Source: CAZICM01 sp964537685 (GTDB lineage: Bacteria; Myxococcota_A; Polyangia; Polyangiales; Polyangiaceae). Taken from it: 64,000 nt of DNA. Location: assembly GCA_964537685.1 (NCBI GenBank), contig CAZICM010000045.1, forward strand, positions 7,982 to 71,981, given 5' to 3'. Below are positions 44,911 through 53,819 of the stretch, one piece after another; positions within the stretch are counted from its first letter, which is position 1, and each line of letters starts with the position of its first letter. The position numbers and the translations under genes are program-made. The notes under the pieces were generated by a model, which ran no database searches, was not told the origin of the DNA, and was given only the letters and a program-made list of their open reading frames with translations.

Positions 44911-44955
44911 AATCAAAAAGGGCCGCCTCTTTCGTGAGCGCGGCCCTTTGATTTT
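44911..44955. terminator. Bidirectional terminator between convergent genes
   Basis: AATCAAAAAGGGCCGC and GCGGCCCTTTGATT form a long stem around a 12-nt loop. The A-run before and T-run after it allow use in both directions, for the CBS gene (plus) and the lipoprotein gene ending at 44979 (minus). Confidence 0.85.
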
Positions 44956-44978
44956 TGGCGAATCCAATCGGCGATGGA

Positions 44979-45569
44979 CTATTTCACGTAAATCTGAGCG
45001 CCCGCCATACCGGCGCCTTTGGTCACCTTGAGAATGGCCTTGCCCGCCAGCGCCACGGGAAGCATTTGCTTGAAGCAATTGCCATCGCCGCCCGCCACCG
45101 CGATGGAACCGGTGCTGTTGTCTTGCGACAGAACGGCCGCGGGAACATTGGGAAGCGGCTGAGCAACGAGCTGAACATCCAGCTCGACAACACCACCCGG
45201 CATGCCCACGCCAACGACCGCATAACATTTGCCGGGCTGAAGCGTGACAGGCTGCTCCAGAATCTGACCCTCTTGGAACTGGCCGGCGAAAGCACCGCCC
45301 TCGGCCTGCATGCCTTTCACCTTTTCGCCGGCGGTCGCCGTGATAATCGGCGTTGCCATCGTTGCGGCGACCGGCGTGGCCTGGCTATTCGCAGGCGCGG
45401 TATTGGTCGGCTGGGGCGTGGGCGTCGTTGTGGTGATGGAGGGCGTGGGCGTGGGGGGCGGACAGTACTGGCCCGGGGGACAAGAACCGGGCGTTTGAGG
45501 TTCGGATTCCGTACCGCCGCACGCCGGGATAGCAAGCAAGGGCAGGCAAAGTAGGGCGTAGAGACGCAT
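44979..45569 (-). CDS. Lipoprotein with Pro/Thr-rich linker, unknown function
   Basis: 196 residues from the ATG at 45569 (AAGGAG upstream). Signal with lipobox LAIPACGG, then a Pro/Thr-rich linker (PTPTPSITTTTPTPQPT), then a folded region with ILEQPVTLQPGKCYAVVGVGMPGGVVELDVQL. An outer-surface protein of a kind common in large myxobacterial genomes. The linker suggests it projects from the membrane. Function unknown. Confidence 0.65.
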   Translation of the reverse strand: MRLYALLCLPLLAIPACGGTESEPQTPGSCPPGQYCPPPTPTPSITTTTPTPQPTNTAPANSQATPVAATMATPIITATAGEKVKGMQAEGGAFAGQFQEGQILEQPVTLQPGKCYAVVGVGMPGGVVELDVQLVAQPLPNVPAAVLSQDNSTGSIAVAGGDGNCFKQMLPVALAGKAILKVTKGAGMAGAQIYVK

Positions 45570-45754
45570 GAGAAGGGCTCCTTGAGAAAACGCGGAATGA
45601 CAATTGGTCCGCATGAAACGTACGACGAATGCAGGGCGCTCCTTACACCGCAAGAGCGACGAAAACGTGCTTTCGCTCAAGCGGAGGCGCCGCGATCGAG
45701 CCTTTACTCTCATTTGTTTCAAAACGCTAGATATCTGAAGCAGCAAAGCTCGTT

Positions 45755-47761
45755 TCACATGCGGGGAGGGCGCCTTCGCTCGTGAAACCAGGCCCGGTAT
45801 TTCTGCATTTGCGCGCGCTGATCGGCGGGAGCTCTGCGCCTGCAGCTTTTTAGTTCGTCGCTGTCTTTAGGTGCGCCCCAGCGGTGTTCCACGCAATCGT
45901 TGGGATTGTAGGCCATTTCAAGGGCCGGCGCGCGTTCGGCCACATCGGCGATCGACAAGGAAAAGGATGTGCCATCGCTTTTTTCATAGGCAATGCGGCT
46001 TTCGCTGAGTTTTTTCTGAAGCAATTGCTGAAGCTCTTCTTTGAACTCCGCGGGCGATTTACCGGCCGGTATTAAATAGCGCTCGGGTTTCTTCAGCACG
46101 CGCTCGGGAAAATTCCGCACAATATCGATGGCAATGAGCAGCCTTAAATCCCTGGACGGCGTACTAAAATCTTCCCAGGGCCCGGTCGTTTCAAAAATAC
46201 TGGGACCCTCGGGCATTTCGATGACTTCAGGATGTTTTTTAATAAAGTCTTGTCCATTTTTAATCGATAAAACCCGCCCGCGGACCTGTTCTTCGAGAGC
46301 GGCAAAGGTCTCCAGCATGGCTTGTTCGGCGCTTCTGGGTTTGGGCGAAAGAATTTCATCCATGCGATCGTAAAAATCATCGGCACTATGCTCAATTTGA
46401 TCCAATCCAAAATCGCCGTATTCGGGTGAGTTTTTAATCTCTTCATTGGTGAGCGGCCGGAGTTTCCGCCCATCTTGAACAATAGGCCGGAAACGCTTAA
46501 ATCCAGGGCTTCCCAGCGCCGGGTCGAGCGCGAATAAGAAATTGCCTCTCCAATAGCGCCTGCGGGCCACCGTGCCATCGGGCTGGCCATCCACGGCCAA
46601 TAAAATACCGCCCGAGTTTTCGCTTTGAGGAATGCGCTTGGCCACGATGAGCACATGCCCATAGGGGTCGGCGTAAATGGTTCCCGGCCTTAAATGCTCG
46701 GCCGAAAGGGAAATACTATAGTAATCAGAGCGATTATCATTGGCTGGGATTCGGCCCGTGCCCGAATGAACAGAATCGGCCAGTTTTATCCGAAGAAATT
46801 CACCGAAAGCCGATGCTGGTCCCCGGCGCCCGGCGGGCTTTGCATCCCGATGAGAATGCCATCGTACGCAGCGGGGCGGCAATCCTCCCGCTCCTCGCGT
46901 GCAGCCCGAAAATCCAAAGGGAAGCCCGAGTTTAAAGGCAAAATAAGCCCGTAAATAATAGGGCAGATCGGCGCAGTCAGGCTCGATCGAAATGGCATTG
47001 GGGCCTTCGGCGTCTTCGTTTAGGCCCAAATGATTGTGCAAAAAATTCCGCTTGGGATTGCGCAGAACCATATGCAGGGCAGGGAACGAAATCTGTTCTT
47101 CTAAAGGCGCGTCGAAGAGATGTTCTATCCAGGCGGAATACAAATCTTCTGTAATGGCATTCCATTCTGATGTAATTGGCCAAAAAGGTCCCCATGAAGG
47201 GCGGGCAGGCGTTGATGGGCCGGGTTTGACGTCGAAGGAGGCGCAGGATTCAATTTGATTCGATTGATACAATACGGCTTTGTATTTTCCTGCCTTGGGG
47301 GAAGGGATTTCAGCAATCCAAGCGGATGGGTATCCATTTTGATGAATAATTGGCGCTTGAAGAGGCGCGTTGTCCGGGCCTGCGATCGAAAGCGAGGCAT
47401 CGGCTGGAGAAGAGCGGGTGATGACGAGATAGAAGGGGATATTTTCGGTGGGCGATGCGGGCGAGGTAAAGGCGCGCGCGGAAAGTCCTTCGGAACAAGG
47501 CGAATGAACATCGATCGAGGGAGCTTTGTTCGGAGCGGGCTCGGCCCTCTTGGAAAGCTGTTGAAGGGGCTCTTGCAAGGCCGAGAAAATCCGCTCGAAG
47601 AGCTGCGAATCCAAGGTGGCCGGCGCCTTCTGGCCACACGCGCACACAAACAGCAAACAGAGAAATACCCAGCGCGCGGCCGATACTTGACAGGGGCGCT
47701 GCTCTGCGCCAAAACCCCGCGCTGGATTTGGGAGACAAGACGTGAAGCTATCTCGACGCAT
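45755..47761 (-). CDS. Lipoprotein, possible papain-fold/amidase-like enzyme
   Basis: About 668 residues. A lipoprotein signal is present (RWVFLCLLFVCACGQ), but the nearest in-frame ATG (47761) lies about 28 residues upstream of it and overlaps the start of the divergent cupredoxin gene, so the true start is doubtful. The centre has LPYYLRAYFAFKLGLPFGFSGC and, later, GTIYADPYGHVLIVAKR, a Cys...His arrangement like NlpC/P60 or related amidases. The rest is unidentified. Confidence 0.5.
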   Translation of the reverse strand: MRRDSFTSCLPNPARGFGAEQRPCQVSAARWVFLCLLFVCACGQKAPATLDSQLFERIFSALQEPLQQLSKRAEPAPNKAPSIDVHSPCSEGLSARAFTSPASPTENIPFYLVITRSSPADASLSIAGPDNAPLQAPIIHQNGYPSAWIAEIPSPKAGKYKAVLYQSNQIESCASFDVKPGPSTPARPSWGPFWPITSEWNAITEDLYSAWIEHLFDAPLEEQISFPALHMVLRNPKRNFLHNHLGLNEDAEGPNAISIEPDCADLPYYLRAYFAFKLGLPFGFSGCTRGAGGLPPRCVRWHSHRDAKPAGRRGPASAFGEFLRIKLADSVHSGTGRIPANDNRSDYYSISLSAEHLRPGTIYADPYGHVLIVAKRIPQSENSGGILLAVDGQPDGTVARRRYWRGNFLFALDPALGSPGFKRFRPIVQDGRKLRPLTNEEIKNSPEYGDFGLDQIEHSADDFYDRMDEILSPKPRSAEQAMLETFAALEEQVRGRVLSIKNGQDFIKKHPEVIEMPEGPSIFETTGPWEDFSTPSRDLRLLIAIDIVRNFPERVLKKPERYLIPAGKSPAEFKEELQQLLQKKLSESRIAYEKSDGTSFSLSIADVAERAPALEMAYNPNDCVEHRWGAPKDSDELKSCRRRAPADQRAQMQKYRAWFHERRRPPRM

Positions 47762-48170
47762 CATGGTTTGCATGGGAGCCGCGCTTACGGGCACCATGGT
47801 TTTCTTTGGATTCGCCTGTAACAAAACGGAAGACTCGGCGCATGCAGCGCCAAGCGCAAGCCCCGTGCAGAAAGCGCCCGCGGAAGCGCAAAAGCCGGTG
47901 GGCCGGCTCATTGCCGTTTCGGTGACCAATGATGGTTTTTCGCCTTCTAAAATCGATGTGAAAAAAGGCGAGACCGTTACGCTGAGGTTCACGCGCACAA
48001 CCAAGAGTGAATGCCTGAAGGCGATTTCAATTCCCGATCTGAAGATCGAAAAAGATTTGCCGATGGATACGCCGGTTGATGTGGTGATGACACCGGAAAA
48101 AGAAGGGCCGATGGTTCTTCAATGCTGGATGGCGATGGTGAAGGCGACCATTCAGGTCTCGGGTTCATGA
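47742..48170 (+). CDS. Cupredoxin-domain lipoprotein
   Basis: 142 residues from the GTG at 47742 (GGGAG 8 bp upstream). Signal with lipobox VFFGFACNK and an Ala/Pro linker, then a cupredoxin-like domain: LIAVSVTNDGFSPSKIDVKKGETVTLRFTR, ECLKAISIPDLKI and VLQCWMAMVKATIQV. The conserved Cys and Met fit a copper site. It probably binds copper outside the cytoplasm. It is convergent with the CopA gene, overlapping by 6 bp at the stops, which supports a role in copper handling. Confidence 0.75.
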   Translation: MKLSRRIMVCMGAALTGTMVFFGFACNKTEDSAHAAPSASPVQKAPAEAQKPVGRLIAVSVTNDGFSPSKIDVKKGETVTLRFTRTTKSECLKAISIPDLKIEKDLPMDTPVDVVMTPEKEGPMVLQCWMAMVKATIQVSGS

Positions 48171-50711
48171 ATCCAGTTTGATTCTCGAAAGCCTCAGCGA
48201 ATTTCCAATCACGGATACCGAGCTCAAGCTCATGGCCGCGCTCGCGATCATCGGCGATAATAAAAGCCCAAAAAACGGATACAAAAGCCCAGCCGCCAAG
48301 GGCACGCCCAGTCCATTGTAAATAAAGGCAAAGAATAGATTCTGCCTTATTTTTGCCATGGTTTCGCGGCTTAAGCGGCGCGCCCTGACAATTCCCATCA
48401 AATTGCCAGACACCAGGGTAATGCCTGCGCTTTCCATGGCGATATCCGTTCCGGTTCCCATGGCGATTCCAACGTCCGCAAGCGCAAGGGCCGGAGCGTC
48501 GTTCACTCCATCGCCCGCCATCGCCACGATGCGGCCTTCTTTCTTTAATTGATCGATTACGTCGCGTTTATGTTCGGGCGAGACTTCGGCGAATACCCGT
48601 TCAATGCCCAAGGGCTTGGCGACATGATCGGCGGCTTTTTGGCTGTCGCCCGTGAGCATCACAACCGAAATGCCTTCGTCTTTCAGGGCGGAAAGCGCGG
48701 CTTTGGTGCTGTCTTTTAGGGTATCGCTTACGCCGATAAGCCCCGCGGGCCGGCCGTCCAGCGCGATATACAACACGGTTTGGCCTTTTTCTTCCAGGCT
48801 GCGGGCTTGGTTGAGCCATTCGCCTTCATTCAATTCAATACCAGCGCTCTTCAATATCTTGGTATTGCCCACCAAAACCTTTGTTCCGTCCACCGTGCCT
48901 TGTACGCCCTGGCCTGGCAGGTATTTAAAATCAATCGCGTTCAATAGCGAAATTTTATCTTCCGAGGCTTTTCGGAGCAGCGCCGCCGACAGTGGATGCT
49001 CGCTTCCCCGCTCTAGGCTTGCGGCCAGCAAGAACATCCGGTCGGATTGAATGCCTTCCAAGGCATGAATCGATTGAACGGCGGCTTTTCCATGGGTAAG
49101 CGTGCCGGTTTTATCCAATACGATGGTATTGACGCGCTCCATTTGTTCGAGCGCTTCGGCATTGCGGATTAAAACGCCGGCTTTGGCGCCTCTTCCTGTG
49201 CCCACCATAATGGCCATGGGCGTGGCTAGGCCGAGCGCGCAGGGGCAGGCGATAATTAAGACGGCAATTGCATTGAGCAAGGCAAAGGTGGAACGGGGTT
49301 CCGGTCCAAGCGTGGCCCACGCGATAAAGGTGAGCAGCGCCGTGATGACCACCGCAGGCACGAAAAACCCTGAAACCGTGTCGGCGAGGCGCTGAATGGG
49401 GGCGCGGCTTCGCTGGGCATCGGCCACCAATTGCACAATGCGCGATAGAAGCGTGTTTGCCCCCACCCGTTCGGCTTTCATGATAAATGAGCCCATTCCA
49501 TTGAGCGTGCCGCCGGTAACCGGGGATTTGGGGCCTTTTTCGACGGGAATCGGTTCGCCGCTGATCATCGATTCATCGATCGAGCTTTGGCCTTCTAGGA
49601 TAATTCCATCGGTGGGAATTTTTTCGCCGGGCCGGACCCGGAGTTTGTCTCCGGGGACAATTTGGTCTAGGGGTGTGTCTTTTTCTTGGCCCTGGGCATC
49701 GATTTTCAGCGCGGTTTTTGGTGCGAGGCCCAGCAATTCGCGAATGGCGTTGGAGGCTTTGGAGCGGGCTTTTAATTCGAGGACTTGGCCCAAGAGCACC
49801 AGGGTAATGATGACGGCGGCGGATTCAAAATAGAGGGGAACCTCGCCGTGGGACGTGCGGAACGAGGCGGGAAGCGCGGAGGGGAAGAGTACGGCGGCCA
49901 AGCTGTAGAGAAAGGCGGTGCCCGTGCCGATGCCGATGAGGGTGAACATATTGAAGCGCAGGGTTTTAAAGGAGAGGGCCGCGCGTTCAAAAAAGGGCAG
50001 GCCGCCATAAAAGACGACGGGGATGGCCAAGCCAAGCTGAATCCACGGCAAAAAACGGGTGAGCATATGATGGATGGGCTGGCCTGGAAGCATATCGGTC
50101 ATGGCAATCACAAAGAGGGGGAGTGTGAATACCAAAGACCATTGAAAGCGGCGCTGCATATCGAGAAGCTCGGTATTTGGAGCTTCTTCGAGGGTTGCGA
50201 TTCTCGGTTCGAGGGCCATTCCACAGATGGGGCATATTCCTGGAGCCTTTGCGAGGACTTCAGGGTCCATGGGGCAAATATATTCAACGGTTTGGCCTGG
50301 CGCGGCGGTGATGGGGGCGGTTGTTTCCACCACTTGAGCGGATTCGGCCTTGGGATTTAGGTATTTTTGGGGATCGGCGCGGAATTTCTCGTTACAGCGG
50401 GGATTGCAGAAATAATAAGTGATATTTTCATGAATATGCTGTCCGCCCTTGGCCGTATTGGGATTGACATTCATGCCACATACCGGATCTTTCACGGTTT
50501 GGGGCTTGGTATCTTCGATGATGGGCGCGGGTGGCGCTTCGGGGAGTGAAAGGGCAGGGGGCTGGGCGCTGATATATTTTTCAGGTTCGGCCTTGAACAT
50601 GCCCAGGCAGCCATCGCAGCAGAAATAGTAGGTTTGGTTTTTGTATTCAAATTGGTCTTGGGCGCTTTGGGGGTCGACTTCAAAGCCGCAGACGGGGTCG
50701 AGGGTTGGCAT
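48165..50711 (-). CDS. copA: Copper-translocating P1B-type ATPase with two YHS domains and a heavy-metal-binding domain
   Basis: 848 residues. YHS domain 1 (about 5-48: DPVCGFEVD, YYFCCDGC), YHS domain 2 (75-118: DPVCGMNV, YYFCNPRC) and a metal-binding domain of the YICPMDPEV...CPICGM type (143-170). Then the P-type core: TM helices, the IACPCALGLATP metal site, DKTGTLTHGK (phosphorylated Asp), GSEHPLSAA, and GDGVNDAPALALADVG. Exports Cu+ (or related soft metals) from the cytoplasm at the expense of ATP. Two YHS domains ahead of the pump is an unusual combination. RBS AAGGA at a good distance. Confidence 0.92.
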   Translation of the reverse strand: MPTLDPVCGFEVDPQSAQDQFEYKNQTYYFCCDGCLGMFKAEPEKYISAQPPALSLPEAPPAPIIEDTKPQTVKDPVCGMNVNPNTAKGGQHIHENITYYFCNPRCNEKFRADPQKYLNPKAESAQVVETTAPITAAPGQTVEYICPMDPEVLAKAPGICPICGMALEPRIATLEEAPNTELLDMQRRFQWSLVFTLPLFVIAMTDMLPGQPIHHMLTRFLPWIQLGLAIPVVFYGGLPFFERAALSFKTLRFNMFTLIGIGTGTAFLYSLAAVLFPSALPASFRTSHGEVPLYFESAAVIITLVLLGQVLELKARSKASNAIRELLGLAPKTALKIDAQGQEKDTPLDQIVPGDKLRVRPGEKIPTDGIILEGQSSIDESMISGEPIPVEKGPKSPVTGGTLNGMGSFIMKAERVGANTLLSRIVQLVADAQRSRAPIQRLADTVSGFFVPAVVITALLTFIAWATLGPEPRSTFALLNAIAVLIIACPCALGLATPMAIMVGTGRGAKAGVLIRNAEALEQMERVNTIVLDKTGTLTHGKAAVQSIHALEGIQSDRMFLLAASLERGSEHPLSAALLRKASEDKISLLNAIDFKYLPGQGVQGTVDGTKVLVGNTKILKSAGIELNEGEWLNQARSLEEKGQTVLYIALDGRPAGLIGVSDTLKDSTKAALSALKDEGISVVMLTGDSQKAADHVAKPLGIERVFAEVSPEHKRDVIDQLKKEGRIVAMAGDGVNDAPALALADVGIAMGTGTDIAMESAGITLVSGNLMGIVRARRLSRETMAKIRQNLFFAFIYNGLGVPLAAGLLYPFFGLLLSPMIASAAMSLSSVSVIGNSLRLSRIKLDS

Positions 50712-50969
50712 CTTTAGGTATCCTTCTCGTGAGAATCAGGCTTAGGTCAACCATGATAATGCGGTCCATGCGCTTTGTATAGAGGGAGCTTCTATAGTTC
50801 ATGTTCAAATTTTTTTGCCCTTCATGGGCGAGGCTTTCCTCCTCTTATGATTTTATGGGGAAATGATCGATACGATAAGCCATGGACAACGTCCAAACAA
50901 AGCTTCACCCTTCGTGTCAATCTTGTTCATTCTTGGCTTTGGCGAGCGTGTCTCGAGGAGATGCTTCTT

Positions 50970-51965
50970 ATGAAAAATCGTATCGTGATTACTGGCGCTA
51001 CAGGCAATACAGGTCGAGTTATCGCCGAAGAACTTAAACGCAAAGGTCAAGACTTCGTTGCCATGACAAGAAGTGAACATCACCGAACCACTCTTCAGGC
51101 AAGGGGTATAAATACAGTCATCGGCGATTACGATCATCCAGCTTCTCTAGAGAAGGCCCTCGCGGGTGCTCATAAGGTCTATTTGGTGTGTACCCCCGAT
51201 GAGAAATTGAGCCCCAGGGAAACCGCCTTGATCGCCGCCGCGAAAAAAGTAGGTGTTCAGCATATTGTTAAATGTTCCGCCTACTTGGCCCATTCGAGCG
51301 CCGAAACCACAAATCTCCGCTCTCATGCCTCCATCGAGCGCGCCCTCATGGATTCGGGAATGGATTTTACAATCATCCGGCCTCATGGCTTTATGCAGAC
51401 CTTTACCCTCTTCTCCTGGAACTTAATCCAAAAAGCTGGGGTGTTTAGCTGTCCGATTGGAGATGGGTCTATGCCCCTGGTCGATGTCCGCGATGTGGCC
51501 GGTGTTGCCGTGAAAGCTTTGTGTGAGTCTGGTCATGAGGGAAAAGTATATAATATAACGGGTCCAGAAGCGCTTTCAGGTTATCAGGTCGCCGAAGTGC
51601 TAGAACGGGTGCTTGGCAGACCCATCGATTATTTACCGAGCGGAGAACGGGAATTTGCTTGGGTTTTATCGCTGCTGGGGGTAACATCAACGCCCAAGGA
51701 GCACGCGGTAAAGGTGATGCGGATGGTGAGGGAAGGGCGGCTCGCTACGGTGCACCCTACACTGGCCGAGCTGGGAATTCAGCCCCGGACCTATGAACAG
51801 TTCGTTAGGGATTTGGTTCTTCAAGAAACCGGTGGCGGGAACTCATTTAAGCCCCCGGAAACAACGGTATTTAAGGTATTGGATGCCGCGATGCCGGCCG
51901 TGATGAAGATGCGTTTTCGCTTGTTTGGCCGGCCTAAGCGGGTGGCTGGGGCAACGAAGCCATAA
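50970..51965 (+). CDS. NmrA-like/atypical SDR NAD(P)-binding protein
   Basis: 331 residues from the ATG at 50970 (CGAGGAG 9 bp upstream; the ATG at 50961 is too close). Nucleotide-binding loop ITGATGNTGRVIAEEL, then the NmrA/HSCARG-like core (VGVQHIVKCSAYLAHSS, MDFTIIRPHGFMQT, LVDVRDVAGVAVKALCE). The catalytic Tyr-Lys of classical SDRs is not evident, so the protein may be a redox sensor or an oxidoreductase. Its end overlaps the XRE gene by 32 bp, convergently. Confidence 0.8.
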   Translation: MKNRIVITGATGNTGRVIAEELKRKGQDFVAMTRSEHHRTTLQARGINTVIGDYDHPASLEKALAGAHKVYLVCTPDEKLSPRETALIAAAKKVGVQHIVKCSAYLAHSSAETTNLRSHASIERALMDSGMDFTIIRPHGFMQTFTLFSWNLIQKAGVFSCPIGDGSMPLVDVRDVAGVAVKALCESGHEGKVYNITGPEALSGYQVAEVLERVLGRPIDYLPSGEREFAWVLSLLGVTSTPKEHAVKVMRMVREGRLATVHPTLAELGIQPRTYEQFVRDLVLQETGGGNSFKPPETTVFKVLDAAMPAVMKMRFRLFGRPKRVAGATKP

Positions 51966-52305
51966 ATGTGTCCTCCGGGCCAAAGTACATCCTTAAAAAG
52001 CTGCCTATGGCTGACTGTAGCCGTAGAGGCGCGGTGTCATATAAATGAGCAAACTCCGTTGCCGCCGGAGAAATGTTCGGATCTTCGCTCTCCAACAGCT
52101 CCCTCAGGCTCAAATTCATGGCCCGGGCGAGTGTCCAGAGCGATGATATCCGGGGATCGCGGTTTCCCCTTTCAATGGTCCCAAGATGATTAGGAGAAAG
52201 CCCCGCCCGGGTTGCCAGCTCCTCCAGCGTGACCGAGTGTTGCTTCCGCCATTGCCGAATAAACGCCCCGAGCTCCCCGGGGGTCTTCATCGCCTTGTGA
52301 TTCAT
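51934..52305 (-). CDS. XRE-family transcriptional regulator
   Basis: 123 residues from the ATG at 52305 (AGGAGA at the right distance; an earlier ATG exists at 52338). Helix-turn-helix: GAFIRQWRKQHSVTLEELATRAGLSPNHLGTIERG and SSLWTLARAMNLSLREL. The C-terminal ~35 residues (LYDTAPLRLQSAIGSFLRMYF) match the tail of the XRE protein at 10279-10665. The 3' end overlaps the convergent NmrA-like gene by 32 bp, which may couple their expression by antisense transcription. Confidence 0.85.
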   Translation of the reverse strand: MNHKAMKTPGELGAFIRQWRKQHSVTLEELATRAGLSPNHLGTIERGNRDPRISSLWTLARAMNLSLRELLESEDPNISPAATEFAHLYDTAPLRLQSAIGSFLRMYFGPEDTFMASLPQPPA

Positions 52306-52737
52306 GCTTGCGTCTCCTGTTGTAATGATTGCATCCATGACTCAATTCATCCGTGTAGGCCGCCCCATTGACTATGGCATTGAAATCAATGGGACGGCTG
52401 AAAATTACGTTATTTGGTGCAGGCGTGTCAGGATTGTGGAAGTCCTGGCACGCGCTTCGGGGCTGAGAAAGTTAGCATAGGCATGATATGGATGGAGAAG
52501 GTTTTGGATGCGATCGCTTGGATGGGAGAGGGCGGGGCTGGCTATTTTAATGCCCTCAATCATGACGGAGACCTTGCAGTTTCCGATGCAGGAATTGCGC
52601 TCTGTGCCGCTGTGTTTGCCACGAAATGGCCTGAAATCTCCGAGGTATGCTCTATGCAGCCTTGCCGGTGAATCTTTGGAGAGTGGAGTGGTCTTATGAA
52701 AGCTCTATTATAACAACAGTTGCACGGGCTTTGATGT
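52306..52737. other. Gene-free interval upstream of the damaged LamG gene
   Basis: About 430 bp with no convincing gene. A short plus-strand frame (52414-52671) has no features in its favour. The last ~40 bp, read in another phase, encode a Cys-rich fragment NNSCTGFDVCQG that would join the LamG frame after one added G. Confidence 0.5.
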
Positions 52738-53751
52738 TTGTCAGGGGGTCAATGTATCGGCGGCGGTGACTGTGCGCTGCCCAGTGATGCGTGTCATATC
52801 GCGTTGCCCGATTGCTGTGGTGAGATTGTCGCACCTAATGGTACGCCCTGCGATGACCAAGACTGGTGCACCAACGCAAGTTCCTGTCAGGAAGGGGTAT
52901 GTGTGGGTAGCATGCCTGTTATTTGCGATGCCCCCTCCCAGGCATGCCTCATTGTCAATGGGTGCAATCCCCAGACGGGCTTGTGCGACGAGTCTATCGC
53001 GCCCGATGGCATGGGTTGCGAGCCTGTGGACATATGTGCGCTGACCGGTGTTTGTGAAATGGGGGGATGCATAGGTCTTCCTTGGACAGAGACCGCTTAC
53101 ACGGCACAACATTGGTGGAAAGGCGATGGAAATACCAATGATTCCGTTGGCATCGCGCATGGGAGCATGACCGGAGGCGTCAGTTTCCTTCCGGCGATGT
53201 CTGGACAAGGCTTTGGATTGGATGGCACAGGTTTTATTGCCTTTAGTTCGGAGGATTCATACCCAGGCACAGGACCTCTCACGGTTTCGGCGTGGATTAT
53301 CGTCAAGTCGCCGGGAACGCCGCAAACCATTGTCAGCCTGTACGAGTGTGGTGGAGAATGTCCAACGGGCGGGGCGGATGCATGGATTGCCCTATCCGTG
53401 ACATCGCAGGGGCATCTATCGGGATCGATTCGGGGTGGGGCACAATTGCCTGTGATTCTGGAGGGCGAACAAGTGATTGACGATGGGCAGTTTCATCATG
53501 TAGCGATGGTTCGCGACACGGCGGCTTCTATGCTTCGGATCTACGTCAATGGCGTGCTCGACGGCCAGGCGCCCATTCCGGTGGACGAAGTGATTGAAAC
53601 CGATGGCGAGATGGATCCTATTTGTATTGGCGGAAGAATATCGCCTATCTTATCGACGCCGGAGGATTTGTTTCAGGGCGTCATTGATGACGTGCGGTGG
53701 TTTAAGTCGATGCTCCCGCCCGAGAAGATCCAAGCGCTGGCCTGTTTATAG
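52738..53751 (+). CDS. Cys-rich protein with a C-terminal LamG/concanavalin-like domain, 5' end damaged
   Basis: About 337 codons. The N-terminal part has EB-like Cys-rich repeats (GTPCDDQDWCTNASSCQEGVC, CEMGGC) like those at 38863-40318, and the C-terminal ~200 residues are a LamG-type domain (HWWKGDGNTNDSVGIAHG, GTGFIAFSS, LRIYVNGVLDG, VIDDVRWF). There is no signal peptide. At the GGGGG run 52744-52748 an extra G would link it to the upstream fragment DVCQG, but that fragment meets a stop 17 codons further upstream. The gene is probably truncated at its 5' end. Confidence 0.65.
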   Translation: MSGGQCIGGGDCALPSDACHIALPDCCGEIVAPNGTPCDDQDWCTNASSCQEGVCVGSMPVICDAPSQACLIVNGCNPQTGLCDESIAPDGMGCEPVDICALTGVCEMGGCIGLPWTETAYTAQHWWKGDGNTNDSVGIAHGSMTGGVSFLPAMSGQGFGLDGTGFIAFSSEDSYPGTGPLTVSAWIIVKSPGTPQTIVSLYECGGECPTGGADAWIALSVTSQGHLSGSIRGGAQLPVILEGEQVIDDGQFHHVAMVRDTAASMLRIYVNGVLDGQAPIPVDEVIETDGEMDPICIGGRISPILSTPEDLFQGVIDDVRWFKSMLPPEKIQALACL

Positions 53752-53819
53752 CGAGCCGGTTTTTTTGAGGGTTGACCGCACTCCGCTATGCTGATAGGTC
53801 CAAGCCAGGAAAGACCACC

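Noticed and set aside
52414..52671. 85-codon plus-strand frame between the XRE and LamG genes
   Set aside because: No ribosome binding site, motif or codon-usage support.
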